This document shows positions 44,990 through 54,963 of a stretch of 64,000 nucleotides of DNA, piece after piece. The stretch is taken from positions 818,122-882,121 of the forward strand of contig OX246743.1 in the NCBI GenBank assembly GCA_945910005.1. Reading direction: 5' to 3'. The position numbers were made by a program, and so were the translations under genes. Each line of letters begins with the position of its first letter. The stretch's first letter is position 1. This stretch comes from Isoperla grammatica (taxonomy: Eukaryota > Arthropoda > Insecta > Plecoptera > Perlodidae). Under the pieces are notes generated by a model. That model made no database searches, had not been told where the DNA came from, and was given only the letters and a program-made list of their open reading frames with translations.

Positions 44990-45330
44990 TCACAGATGAC
45001 GACGCAAATGACCTTCCTGTGCAGTCATAAATAGTGCAGCGAGACCTATCGAGACGACCAGACCTCCTTATTCAACCCACAATCTCAGTATACTGAACGT
45101 TTCCTTCAATACTAGTTCCAATCTCATTTATCTACTTCCCATTTCATGCACGCTCTTTCAACAAAAAGCCACCGATTCCTCGCGTTATTCGTACATTCTA
45201 AAGGCAGTCTTCACTAAGTAGAGTGCATAAGCCTCATTAGTCCTACACTCTGTGTTTGCAATTTCCAGGTATGCAATCCAAGGTCGTAAATTATCCCTAA
45301 CGGAGCTTTTTCATGCAGGTGGTACAAACT
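44990..45330 (-). pseudogene. Broken counterpart of the candidate exon at 6688-7026
   Basis: The nucleotide sequence aligns with 6688-7026 throughout. The last 30 codons start from a frame with RLWVE and then TAA, where copy A has RLWVKY. Upstream there is a frameshift near 45113 and further stops. If the copy-A frame is a real exon, this copy is dead. If not, the difference simply reflects drift in non-coding DNA. Confidence 0.45.
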
Positions 45331-46523
45331 AGAAAAGAAGATTATTATGTTGGTACCACTGGACTCGTCTGTTTAGTGGATGTATTAGACTAGTAAGGTT
45401 GGGGAAACTGTCCACTAGGTACTTGTACATTGAGTTAGCCGCTGCCGTGGGCTATGCTGAAAGGGGAAATGATTCATTAATTCACACTTTAAAGACTTGA
45501 CGCTTAAGGCTCAGTCCGCCGACCCTGCGGAACCGACACTTTAAGTCTATTGTAATTGCCTTAACATTGTCACAAAGTAAAAAAAAAAAAAAACCAATAC
45601 TCTCTGTTATGAAAGTTCCTTGTTGTTTTTCAAATGCTCTATTTAAGTGCGAAAGGTCTGTTGCAACACAAACACATTACAAAAGTTCAACAAGAACATT
45701 TTTAAAAACGGAAACATTTACCGGAACAAAGAACCATTAATAAGAAAGAGCATTTAATTATCTGGGAAATGTCACGTTTTAGTTTAATTTTGTAAATTTT
45801 AAGATATTTTAAAACAAGTATAGCCGAAAAAAATCGGGCGTTCATCAGATTAGGTAGACATACAGCCATGGTTATTCATTATGTAACGTACATACGAAAA
45901 CACTTATATCGTTAATTACATCATCAACATGTAACTAATTGAATGATCTATCGGTGCATTTAATGGCTGCAGTTCTCTTAACCTTGTGCAGCTCCCAGCC
46001 TGCATTGTTGTTGTTTAGTAAATACTGACTATAAAACACAGCAATGCTTCATCAACACGGCTTGACTATGCAAAAACCAAGGTTTAATTTTCTGCACCAA
46101 CGAATGGTTTAATTAACAAAACAAGCGCAAGTATTTCTCAACCTTGTACGGAATGATTCAGATAAACACAACATGTTTATATAATAAAACATCGGCTAAT
46201 ACTTCCTATCCTACGTACGTATCAGCTTTGAGTATATAAACAGTATATTTGTATACTAAAGGTATAACTTGAATCCTAGTATATAAATCTTGTATTAGTG
46301 ACCATGAAAAAAAATTGTTATTATTTATTTATTTATTTATTTATTCCTCATACTGTTTTGTGTTTGTTACGACAAATAGGTAATCATTTCTGCCTAATTT
46401 GCGTTGAAATGTACAATATGTTAATTGTCATGCTTCCTTGAATAAATGGAATTAAACATATTTGTTGTCTAACTAACCCACTAATTTACAAGAACTAGTT
46501 TCCAGTGATGGCACAACACGCAC

Positions 46524-46562
46524 TTACCTTGTATAGGCTTGATAGTTGCCTATACAAGGTAA
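46524..46562. repeat. Perfect 15-bp hairpin (copy B)
   Basis: Same arms and 9-base loop as 8180-8218. Confidence 0.8.
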
Positions 46563-46572
46563 CGTCAATTAA

Positions 46573-46589
46573 TAAGTAAGTAAGTAAGG

Positions 46590-46626
<37 letters not shown>

Positions 46627-46632
46627 GGCCTA

Positions 46633-46703
<71 letters not shown>
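46573..46703. repeat. (AAGT)n microsatellite (copy B)
   Basis: Counterpart of 8229-8402, interrupted by AGGCCTATG near 46626. Confidence 0.95.
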
Positions 46704-47959
46704 TAAGTAAGGTAAAGTAAATTAATACTACCACTTCTACTTGTAAAACCTATTCATGTACTGAATTGGATTGGACTGGACACACAAAACGCCTTTTATA
46801 AGTTACATTTTCACTCTCGCCTCAAGAATTGTCACGCAGAAGAATTCTAGCGCATAATTCAATGGATCGATAAAGTAAACATGAGCCACTCTACATTCTT
46901 GCTTGAACATTATTGAGCCCAGTACTACAATGTGCAGATAGATTGATACAAGTCTATATTTCTTTGCATTTTTAATATTGGTTCGTTGTAAATATCTACT
47001 GCTTTATTTATTGTATATTGCATCTGATTTTGATTCTTTTTAGAGTATTATTACTTTGTATCAGACTAAATAGAATAATGAGCCACACACTGGTATTTAA
47101 ACTTATTTTAAAAAAAGAGAAAATGTGAAGAATGACAATGCATACTCTATAAATCCCACCACTACTGATCTATTTATTGAATCAGTAATTTTCATCTTTT
47201 TAGTGACTTAATGTAACTTTTAGTTTATATCAGACTAAATAGGGCACTATGCCCTGCACGGGTGTTTAGTTTAAAATGTCCACATTGCCAATACCTACCC
47301 CAAGAGCACACTACTAGGCCTACTGTTGTCACGAGAGGAAAACGCACGAAATGTCAGCTGTCACACGAATACGCGCACCAAACAAACACGACCGAATGAG
47401 TTACAGACCGACTGACTACGACAGATCACGGACCGGTGGTCATAACCGAACTGAACTGAACCGTAATGATAACGCGTACAGGAATGCCGTGACAATAGTC
47501 TAGCTACTTCCTACCTTGGTCTCGTTTAGATTTGCGTGTTATGCCGCGGAAATGGGCGGAGCCTATGTGGCGCACTCTAGTGGCGAGAGTTGGAACTAGG
47601 TGTGAGAGAGCGCTTTCTATCGGGACAGGCGCGAACTGTCAACATGATGGAGCTATTTGTAAAACATTCGTTGTACGGTGCTACCTTGGGGTGCTACTGG
47701 TGCTACGCTTTCCTCTAGTGCTAAGTGCCACTGGTCGACTTTCCGTCTATACTCATGGGTGCCCGAAGGATTTTTGCCAAGGGTGGAAGGGGGGGGGGGG
47801 GGGGGGGGTGATAGTTAATTCGTTTTTCTTAGGCTAGGGATAAGTAAACGCCAAACGGTGACTTTGGAGCCGTCCTAGCAACGAAGCACTCAATAAATTC
47901 AAAGTTGTGCTGAATCGGCCTTGTTGATTCTGGCATCTGTCCGCCGTGTTCGCACTGTC

Positions 47960-48122
47960 CAATTACTGATTCAGGGATTTCGTATTTGAAATATCGATCA
48001 TTGATTGGTTATCGCTCACTCGTTGGTGTTCGGAGCCTACAGGGTTGGTTTAGTCGATTTCAATTTAAGTCCCCCACTAAAAATCAGTCTTGTTGCTGAG
48101 TGGGTAGACTCTAAATGTGAAT
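47960..48122 (+). repeat. Interspersed repeat (copy B)
   Basis: Orthologue of 9640-9800; also related to 23400-23560. Confidence 0.7.
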
Positions 48123-48157
48123 GTAGTAATTTTTTTTGTTTATTTTCCTATAACACG

Positions 48158-48200
48158 CACACGCACACGCACACGCACACGCACACGCACACGCACACGA
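48158..48200. repeat. (CACACG)n microsatellite (copy B)
   Basis: Seven uninterrupted CACACG units, followed directly by GAGAGTGCGTG. Copy A has at least 11 units and a further ~80 bp before the same flank. Confidence 0.93.
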
Positions 48201-49486
48201 GAGTGCGTGTACGGCTGCACCTAAAACTGTACTTGAACCACGTTCTATAGCAACATCTAAATTAAATTACTAGATGTCTGAATTATGCTCTAAGATTTAG
48301 TAGAGAAAAAATGTTAAAATGAAAGCAACATATATTATTAACCCTTGGTCCCAATGTTATGAAATATTTATTTAGTTACTAACTTGTTTTTAACATGGCA
48401 ACAACCAAAAGGAAACCTGGATTGTATGGATAAAACAAATTAGTAGATTAGAAAATATTTCACAATTCAAGTCACTTCCAAGTTGGTCAAATGTCGAATA
48501 TATTTTGGTGAAGGGTCTTATTAGGATTTAAATTTTAAATCAATACAATCTATGTGTATTGTGTATTGTATAACAAAAGTGGTGGCTCTATGCTCACTAA
48601 CTTAAACAGACAAGTGAACAATGTTCATATATACATACATGTACAGAAGTAGACCATGTTTACTAACAGTAGAGACTAGAGAGTAGCTCAGTAGCTCACG
48701 TTTATTATCCGTCTTTCTTGTAGGTTAGAGTTAGACAGAGACATTGCATAGCTGGCAAGTAGAAACGTGTATGCACGGCAAATAACATACTATAACTGAT
48801 CTGCTGCACTTTGTCACCCACTCACTATATCTACCGTGTTTGGTTTGAGGTTGATCGACGCGTCATATGACGTCATATATGACGTAGTAACCGACCGGCG
48901 ACTGAATGTAGTCCCTTCTTGTTGTTTATCCACATTTTTAAAACTGGTTGTGCACTACTCCCAGGAACAGTATCAATAGAAATATTGTTGCTTTACACAA
49001 AGCTATATACATTAGAAAATGTACATAGTACATGCCTAGGTAGTATTAAAATTAAAAGCAAACAATTTAGCTTTTGAAAGATATATGGATCATGGTTATA
49101 CAATACTTTTGTACAAAAACACAATATTGAACAGGAGTGAATCAGGATAGAGCATCTTCATAATACAAGTAGCAGCCATACTGGTTATTTCTTTCGATGA
49201 GCGCAGTTGTAGCAATGTTTTAGATGGCGCTTGGTTGCAACACGCAAAACCGTTCTCCAACATTGGTTCACTATTACTACTGAAAAGCATCACTCTTGTC
49301 TCTTCACTATTTTTGTGATTTACAATAGCACGCGTGATGTAGTGTTCACAGTTCACACTCACATTTCATGGTAAGCATAATATATTCGTCTCATTGACAG
49401 CTCTAATGTAAACATACACTACCCCCCCCCCCCCCCCTCCCCATCCCCCTCCCCCAGCATCGATGTTGTGACGTCACGTGAATAGA

Positions 49487-49628
49487 TGATTTTCAGAATT
49501 GATCTAGCAAGCCGTGATACGCTCTATCTTAGGGTCCTTGATAATTATGTAGAGGAGCATTTTTTGTCATTGAAGATCTAGAGGGCCGGGATTAGCTCTA
49601 TCTAAGGGTCCTAGATGAATTCTGAACA
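49487..49628. mobile_element. ~140-bp palindromic insertion, only in copy B
   Basis: The arms TTCAGAATTGATCTAG (left) and CTAGATGAATTCTGAA (right) are inverted repeats with one mismatch. In copy A the flanks are joined directly (GTGAATACTCCC near 11660). An inner repeat of GCTCTATCT-AGGGTCCT occurs twice. Confidence 0.65.
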
Positions 49629-50219
49629 TACTCCCTATGTCAGACCATTGGACAAAACACTATTCGCAGGAACATTTTAATGTATACTTTATTTAGAAAA
49701 CGAATCGGACTTTTTCTGTCAATGTTTCTTATTTCCGTGTATTTTACTGTCTCTGTCCAATTAGTTTTAAAAACTGATTTACAAAACTTAGCCTTGACGC
49801 AATTTAGAGTTATTTGTCCGTTTCACTTGGTGTCATAGGAAATATATTGGGCATTGGCAAAAAATACAAGGTCTCCACAAATACAGGGAACCACGCATAC
49901 AGAGAATAGTTTGAAAGGAGTGCACTTGATCATATGAAAATGTTCTAATGCTGTGAGGCTATTAGTTATTATCAAAATGTACGGATATTCTAGAAAAAGG
50001 ATTAAAATGTATTACATTTGAATAAAATTAAATCATTGAAGATATTGTTGAGATTGACTAATTTTAATAAAAAATAATCCATTTTGCATCCTTTTATAGA
50101 GAATGTCCGTTAACCCTGACAATACCTAGCCTAGCCCGAAGTGTTGATATGAAAAAACACTGTAAAGATACAAACATAAAGCCTAAACTTATTTGTTGTG
50201 AACGCGTGAGTTTGTATTA

Positions 50220-52145
50220 TTACATTTTAATTCTCAACTTCAACTTCCTACGCAAAACTCTCTTGCTAAAACATTTCTTGCCCAAATAAATTGGCTTTTC
50301 ATGGTCACTGAAAACGGGTGTTTGATCCGCTTTCTTACTGCAAAGATGATACGTGACAATCTCGTACACCAAGACGAGCAACGAGACAGCGACGCCAGCG
50401 AGCCCGACGGACAGAATCGGAACTATTGAGTCGAAACTAGCGCGCACGGCTGCCTTGGGAACTACGGGTCTCTTGCTGTAAGACTCTTTGTAAAGCTTCC
50501 TCAAGATGCCGCTGTTCATCAGTATGAGCAGCTTGTGGTTGAAGAGACCGACATACGGACTGTCTTTAGGGAAGATGTAACTGACAACCGTCTTTGCGAA
50601 ATGTTTCTTCAAGCCAACGACGACACAATTCAAATCTGTCGAAAAAAGCAAAGCTCCTTCCTCAGTGATGTAGGCATATCTGTGTGTGCAAACTCTTTGG
50701 AATCCTTCTTCGTCTGTGAGCGGAGTGTTTCTATAGTCCGGAGCGACGTGCTTGTCGAACGCGTCTCTCAGCTCCTTCTGTTTGTAACCTTGGGCGTTCT
50801 TAAACTCCTCGTAGAGGTGACCCACCTTGACCATCCCGAGGGAGTACGTCCCGTCCTTGAGGAAGGTCCTGAGGGAGTTAAAGGGCATCTCCGGCCTGAA
50901 GGTCGTCAGGCTGGATATGACGAAGCAGGAGTAGCTGGTGATGACGACGGTGCCGATGAGGTAGACGAGAAAGACGACGATGCGTTTAGAGACTTGTTGC
51001 GGACGTATTGCCATGCCCTGCTGGCAGAACATTGCTGAGAACACCTGGAAGGCCAGGCTGAGAGTCTGTCTGTCTGTGGCAGTGTGGAGTAGCGCGAGGA
51101 CGCTGGACATGACCAGCGCGCTGGCCAGAAGAGCCAACCACAGCTCGGAGCTGAACGGTGACGTCAGACCTCGCAACGAGACGTTGGGCCGAGGGTTCCG
51201 GATGTAGATGCGCAGGTAGTTGACGAAGAGCGGGAACGTGAAGGCGACGGCGTCGGCGCGTTCCGGCGTCATCGTGAGCCCCACCCCCACCATGTCGGCG
51301 TCGCGACGCAGCAGGACGCCCATCAAACCGTCCCACGTCCCGTTGTCCAGGAGACTCCCCCACATCCGGTCCTCGGGCAGGAACAACTCGCTGCTGAAGT
51401 TCAGCTCACTCTCCAGGATCTTCCAGACGACGCCGAAGAAACCCTCGACCTCCACGTGTTGACCTTCCTCGTGGATGTACGCAAGTGGCGCCCACTTGTG
51501 GATGCACGTCTTGAAAACCATTCCGGCTAGATCGCTTCGTCTCTCGTGGAAACTCTGGTTCGGCCACGTGAACCCCTTCCTCAGACTCCACGACCCGAAG
51601 TCGTACTGCTGCAGAGGCAGATGTTGAGCCACTCTATACACTTCGATCAAGCGAAGCGATCCATCTGACGCTAGCGGAGCGGCCACAATGAACTCACAAT
51701 CGAAGGGTATATCGATATCGATGAAGTATTCATCCAGATTCGAGGAATCGTTCAAGAAAAGTAACCAGATCTTACGAGGGAATCCCTTCGTGGCCGAGAT
51801 CGAGAGCAACCGCCTTCTCGCGTCGTTCTCCTCGATGTAGGCGAACACCGGCGCGTTGCACACGTCTAGGAGGCGGTGATCTGGGCTCGGTGTGGACACG
51901 CCCAGCACGGCAGACTGGATACAACCTTGAGACAAGCGTCTCTGCACATCCAGCAGCAGTGAGTTGACTGGCGCGTCGCTCGTAGCGGTGAGATACACAC
52001 AGCGCGAGCTGAAGTGACCTTGAATGCCAAGTACGACCTTGGAAACAGTATCCACCCTGTCTTGAGCGCGTACCACCCCCATTACCATCAACACAACCAG
52101 CCACACACATGTAGACATGTCCCCTACCGGCCCAAGACTGACCAT
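50220..52145 (-). CDS. Ionotropic receptor (IR), chemosensory ion channel
   Basis: An uninterrupted 641-codon, single-exon gene. The product is predicted to be a ligand-gated cation channel of the variant ionotropic glutamate receptor family, used for smell or taste in arthropods. In order it has a signal peptide, best read from the second Met (residue 10, WLVVLMVMGVVRA). An N-terminal region follows to about 205, then ligand-binding lobe S1 (about 207-325, with GLTMTPERADAVAFTFPL). TM1 is at 335-354, the pore loop at about 365-382 (FCQQGMAI) and TM2 at 388-413. Lobe S2 spans about 420-560, TM3 is at 574-600 (VPILSVGLAGVAVSLLVLVY), and a basic tail follows. The lack of introns and high divergence suit a divergent IR rather than a co-receptor. 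The ligand is unknown. A near-identical 3' end is at 12423-12644. Confidence 0.93.
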   Translation of the reverse strand: MVSLGPVGDMSTCVWLVVLMVMGVVRAQDRVDTVSKVVLGIQGHFSSRCVYLTATSDAPVNSLLLDVQRRLSQGCIQSAVLGVSTPSPDHRLLDVCNAPVFAYIEENDARRRLLSISATKGFPRKIWLLFLNDSSNLDEYFIDIDIPFDCEFIVAAPLASDGSLRLIEVYRVAQHLPLQQYDFGSWSLRKGFTWPNQSFHERRSDLAGMVFKTCIHKWAPLAYIHEEGQHVEVEGFFGVVWKILESELNFSSELFLPEDRMWGSLLDNGTWDGLMGVLLRRDADMVGVGLTMTPERADAVAFTFPLFVNYLRIYIRNPRPNVSLRGLTSPFSSELWLALLASALVMSSVLALLHTATDRQTLSLAFQVFSAMFCQQGMAIRPQQVSKRIVVFLVYLIGTVVITSYSCFVISSLTTFRPEMPFNSLRTFLKDGTYSLGMVKVGHLYEEFKNAQGYKQKELRDAFDKHVAPDYRNTPLTDEEGFQRVCTHRYAYITEEGALLFSTDLNCVVVGLKKHFAKTVVSYIFPKDSPYVGLFNHKLLILMNSGILRKLYKESYSKRPVVPKAAVRASFDSIVPILSVGLAGVAVSLLVLVYEIVTYHLCSKKADQTPVFSDHEKPIYLGKKCFSKRVLRRKLKLRIKM

Positions 52146-52618
52146 TTAATACCGCAAGTGCTCCGGAGGCGAGCGACGTTGTAGAAGCAAATATTACAAA
52201 ATGGAGGCTTACACACAGACACCCCTCGGACTGGTGACGTCGAGTGCAATGCATACGTTACCGTCCTCCCCCACAACACAAACCTCCAGTAATGAATTAG
52301 ACAAACATGAATGCAAGTGTTATTGATTGTGTTTTGACGACTATCGGTTAAAAGCGACGAGTCAGATCCGATGTGTCGTCGATAGATGTTTACGTATGAC
52401 TCGTCTGTTGACGTTTGAGCCGCACTTTCGATATTATTATTTCATAGATCACTCTTCGTGATTATATTCCTTGTTTGTGCAGAGTGTGAACACAAATCAT
52501 GGAGATTTGGTATCGGATTACTTTCGATAACGATCCTTCAAGGAACAAAATCATCAAAACCAAACACACATATAAACATTATTTTTTAACTTTTTTAAGT
52601 ACTTTCACAATTGGACGA
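52146..52618. other. IR upstream region, nothing recognised
   Basis: This is the 5' flank of the IR gene and should hold its promoter. I see no TATA box or other motif convincing enough to call. It is AT-rich beyond about 52260. Confidence 0.4.
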
Positions 52619-52752
52619 TAGAGGTGGCGGAGCGCTCAGATACGTGGCTTCGATTCCGGCCACCGGCAGTTCTGACTGAAAGCTTGTTCCGAGGTTTTTC
52701 TTAAGCGAATGCTGGTATTCAGAAGCCCTCGGATATTTCTTCCCAACTATTT
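52619..52752 (+). mobile_element. SINE family 1 (plus), tail to tail with next
   Basis: Head GATAGAGGTGGCGGAGCGCT, B-box GCTTCGATTCCGGCCACCGG, then TTCTGACTGAAAGC and CCCTCGGATATTTCTTCCCA. It ends at ACTATTTAAA, where an inverted second SINE begins. Confidence 0.7.
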
Positions 52753-54412
52753 AAAATTGTATGGAAGGAATGTCCGAGGCAGGAGCGGATTTAAGAAAAA
52801 GGGCCCGGTCAGCATTTTACCAAAGGGGCCGTCCGTTTGGCTTTTGGATTTTGTTAACAAACTTACTAATATATATGTATATAGCATAATACTAATTCAT
52901 TACTAACCAAAGCTCTTAACATGACACCCTCTTCTCGAGTTTTTCCTGTCAAAAGCTCCAACAGTTGAAATAAGTCCGAACTCTCGACAGTTTTTTCCTA
53001 TGCATATCCGCAAGATCAATTAGCCGTGTTTGTTTCATAGTGTATATTATAGGATTCATAGTTCATTGGTAGAATTTATTTTGAAATAGTAAAAGGACGA
53101 ACAACTACGATTGCCGTCGTCTTTAAGATATATTAAATTTGGCATGTCACTTCCAATGGGTTGAGAAGGCTTTTTAACAATAAGAATGTCATGTTGATCA
53201 TTTGAAATGACTGATCCACTGAACAGAGCTTTATCAGTCAAGAAAAGTTTGCTCAAACATGTTAGATTGGTCTGCAATTTTTTTACTTTGGTGCAGGACA
53301 CGTAGTTTTTAGGCAACGCAAATCTACACTTTTCTTACAATAGATCTTTGTGATTCCACTTGAACTTCTACATTCACTGTATCGTCATAATAAGCGGAAA
53401 TGGGTTTTGCGCTGTTTTGAGAATAACTGTTTAACACGGTAGGAGTGTTACTACAAGGTTCGAGGTTTTCTGTTATAGATGTGTAATGAGAAGCACTTAT
53501 TTGATTTTCGATTTCCAAAGTGGGTTGAATTTCACTCGAATTTTCGACGTGTTTAATATATGTCCAGCGCCCATTGACACACGCGAGTTATTGGGTCATT
53601 GCCGGCAGTTACAAGAAGTGCGCGCTCTTTATCTTTTCGTTTTTGCCGGGTCTTATGCTTGTTTTGTCTGTTCACTCATCTTTAAAACGTATGCCACGCT
53701 CACATTTTACTTTTGTTTAAATTAAATTAAAATAGCACAGTTGACACACGAACTAAGTGTCACTGATCTGTTTCACACGAGACACAGAAACCGACTCATA
53801 CTATGTAGAGGAGAGGTTGGGTGTTTCAAAGCAAGTAATTGTCATTTTATAGACATACGGACTTGGGGGTAAATATCAACCCTCATATTTGCCGAAATTT
53901 CCAGGTTTTTCTATAAATTTATTTTAACGAGTTTGAACGTGACTCAAAGTAAAGCGGCAGGATTAAAGTTCCATTGTTTAACTGTGGGGTTGTTTCCGCC
54001 GCTGTGTACCGTCAAACACGTGGGCGACCCGACGAAGGCTTTATTGAGCCCTATAAACAGAATCATTCTTTTTGAAACATTCTTTTTAAAATATAATTTT
54101 ATTGGTAGTATTTGCTATGATAAGTTTCGACAGTGCCTGTGGTGAATGGATCTCAGCTCGTGTGTTTTTGAGTGGGTCGCAAAGGGGCGGGGGGCCCGGA
54201 TTGGCCGGGGCCCGGTCAGCATCCGCTGACCGGGCTGACCGTTAAATCCGCTACTGGTCCGAGGGCTGTTAGTATGACTGAATTCCAGTATTCACCATGT
54301 GACTGAGGAAACCCTCGCAATAACCCATCAGCCATGATTGTCGGTAGCGGGTATCGAACCGACGACCTCTTGAATTAGAGCCTCGTGTGATACCACTGAG
54401 CTAGGTCAGTTT
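52753..54412 (-). mobile_element. SINE family 1 (minus), split by a hAT element
   Basis: The tail end (GGAAGGAATGTCCGAGG) is at 52763-52779 and the rest resumes at 54257 with GTCCGAGGGCTGTTAGTATG. It continues to the tRNA-like head, whose B-box on the minus strand is GGTTCGATACCCGCTACCG. The break is exactly at the 8-bp target duplication of the inserted hAT element. Confidence 0.75.
52780..54256. mobile_element. hAT-type transposon, 1477 bp, non-autonomous
   Basis: The ends CAGGAGCGGATTTAA and TTAAATCCGCTACTG are inverted repeats. GTCCGAGG is present on both sides (52772-52779 and 54257-54264), an 8-bp target duplication typical of hAT. The SINE on either side is continuous once the insert is removed. 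Short open frames inside (53056-53316 and 53324-53518, minus) are broken and may be transposase remnants, but I cannot match them to one. Confidence 0.85.
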
Positions 54413-54661
54413 ATCCTATGTGAGCGTATAAACACGCATCATGTCAGTAATCTTTGGTGAGAGAAAATATTACTATTATTTTACTACCAACACAAATTGA
54501 TGCTATCACATATTTTATCTATTGATGGTTTTTGTATGTTATTTGTTCACTTTTAACTCTGAGCATTTGTTGATAAGTCTTTATCGCGACCCGTCCAATG
54601 ACGTCATACGACGAAGATTGCGTGCAAAAGACTCACTTGACGTCAAAAAAAGTCTCACTAT
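54413..54661. other. AT-rich spacer
   Basis: No gene or repeat recognised. It ends at the A-run where the Copia element inserted. Confidence 0.4.
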
Positions 54662-54666
54662 AAAAA

Positions 54667-54911
54667 TATTGGAATAATTGAAATGTGGAGACTATTTACA
54701 TGAAATTAATAAACATTCATGAGCGGAATACAGTCGTGCTTTTTATTTTAAAAAGAACAACAGAATAACAAATACATCGTGAAACGGAAGTCGATGCGTA
54801 CAACAATACTCAACTGGTAGATCAACAAGCGACACATCTAGTTCGCTACTCCAGTCGACAGGTGGCGTTGTGTAACGTGTTAAACGTAAGAACTATGTCT
54901 ATAATACAACA
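54667..54911 (-). repeat. Copia 3' LTR (245 bp)
   Basis: Appears identical, by eye, to 58036-58280. Read on the minus strand it begins TGTTGTATTATAG and ends TTATTCCAATA. The flank AAAAA (54662-54666) matches AAAAA at 58281-58285 and is the probable 5-bp target duplication. A purine run (AAGAGGGGG on the minus strand, 54912-54920) directly inside it is the polypurine tract. Confidence 0.95.
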
Positions 54912-54963
54912 CCCCCTCTTAATCACGGTACACAACAAGACATGAAAACAGCAAATAGTATGT

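Larger units (their letters stand above)
36437..50439 (+). repeat. Segmental duplication, copy B
   Basis: Counterpart of 150-12644, in direct orientation. It is longer because of material that copy A lacks. These are a ~1.3-kb AT-rich stretch (36535-37870), a 729-bp transposon (38699-39427), a ~380-bp palindromic insertion (43735-44112) and a ~140-bp palindromic insertion (49487-49628). It lacks the MITE that copy A has at 11017. At its right end it continues without a break into the rest of the IR gene. Confidence 0.9.

Noticed and set aside
50535..51363. Open frames on both strands inside the IR gene (up to 167 codons)
   Set aside because: Shadow frames of the GC-rich IR coding sequence; only the 641-codon minus frame has the family motifs and membrane segments.
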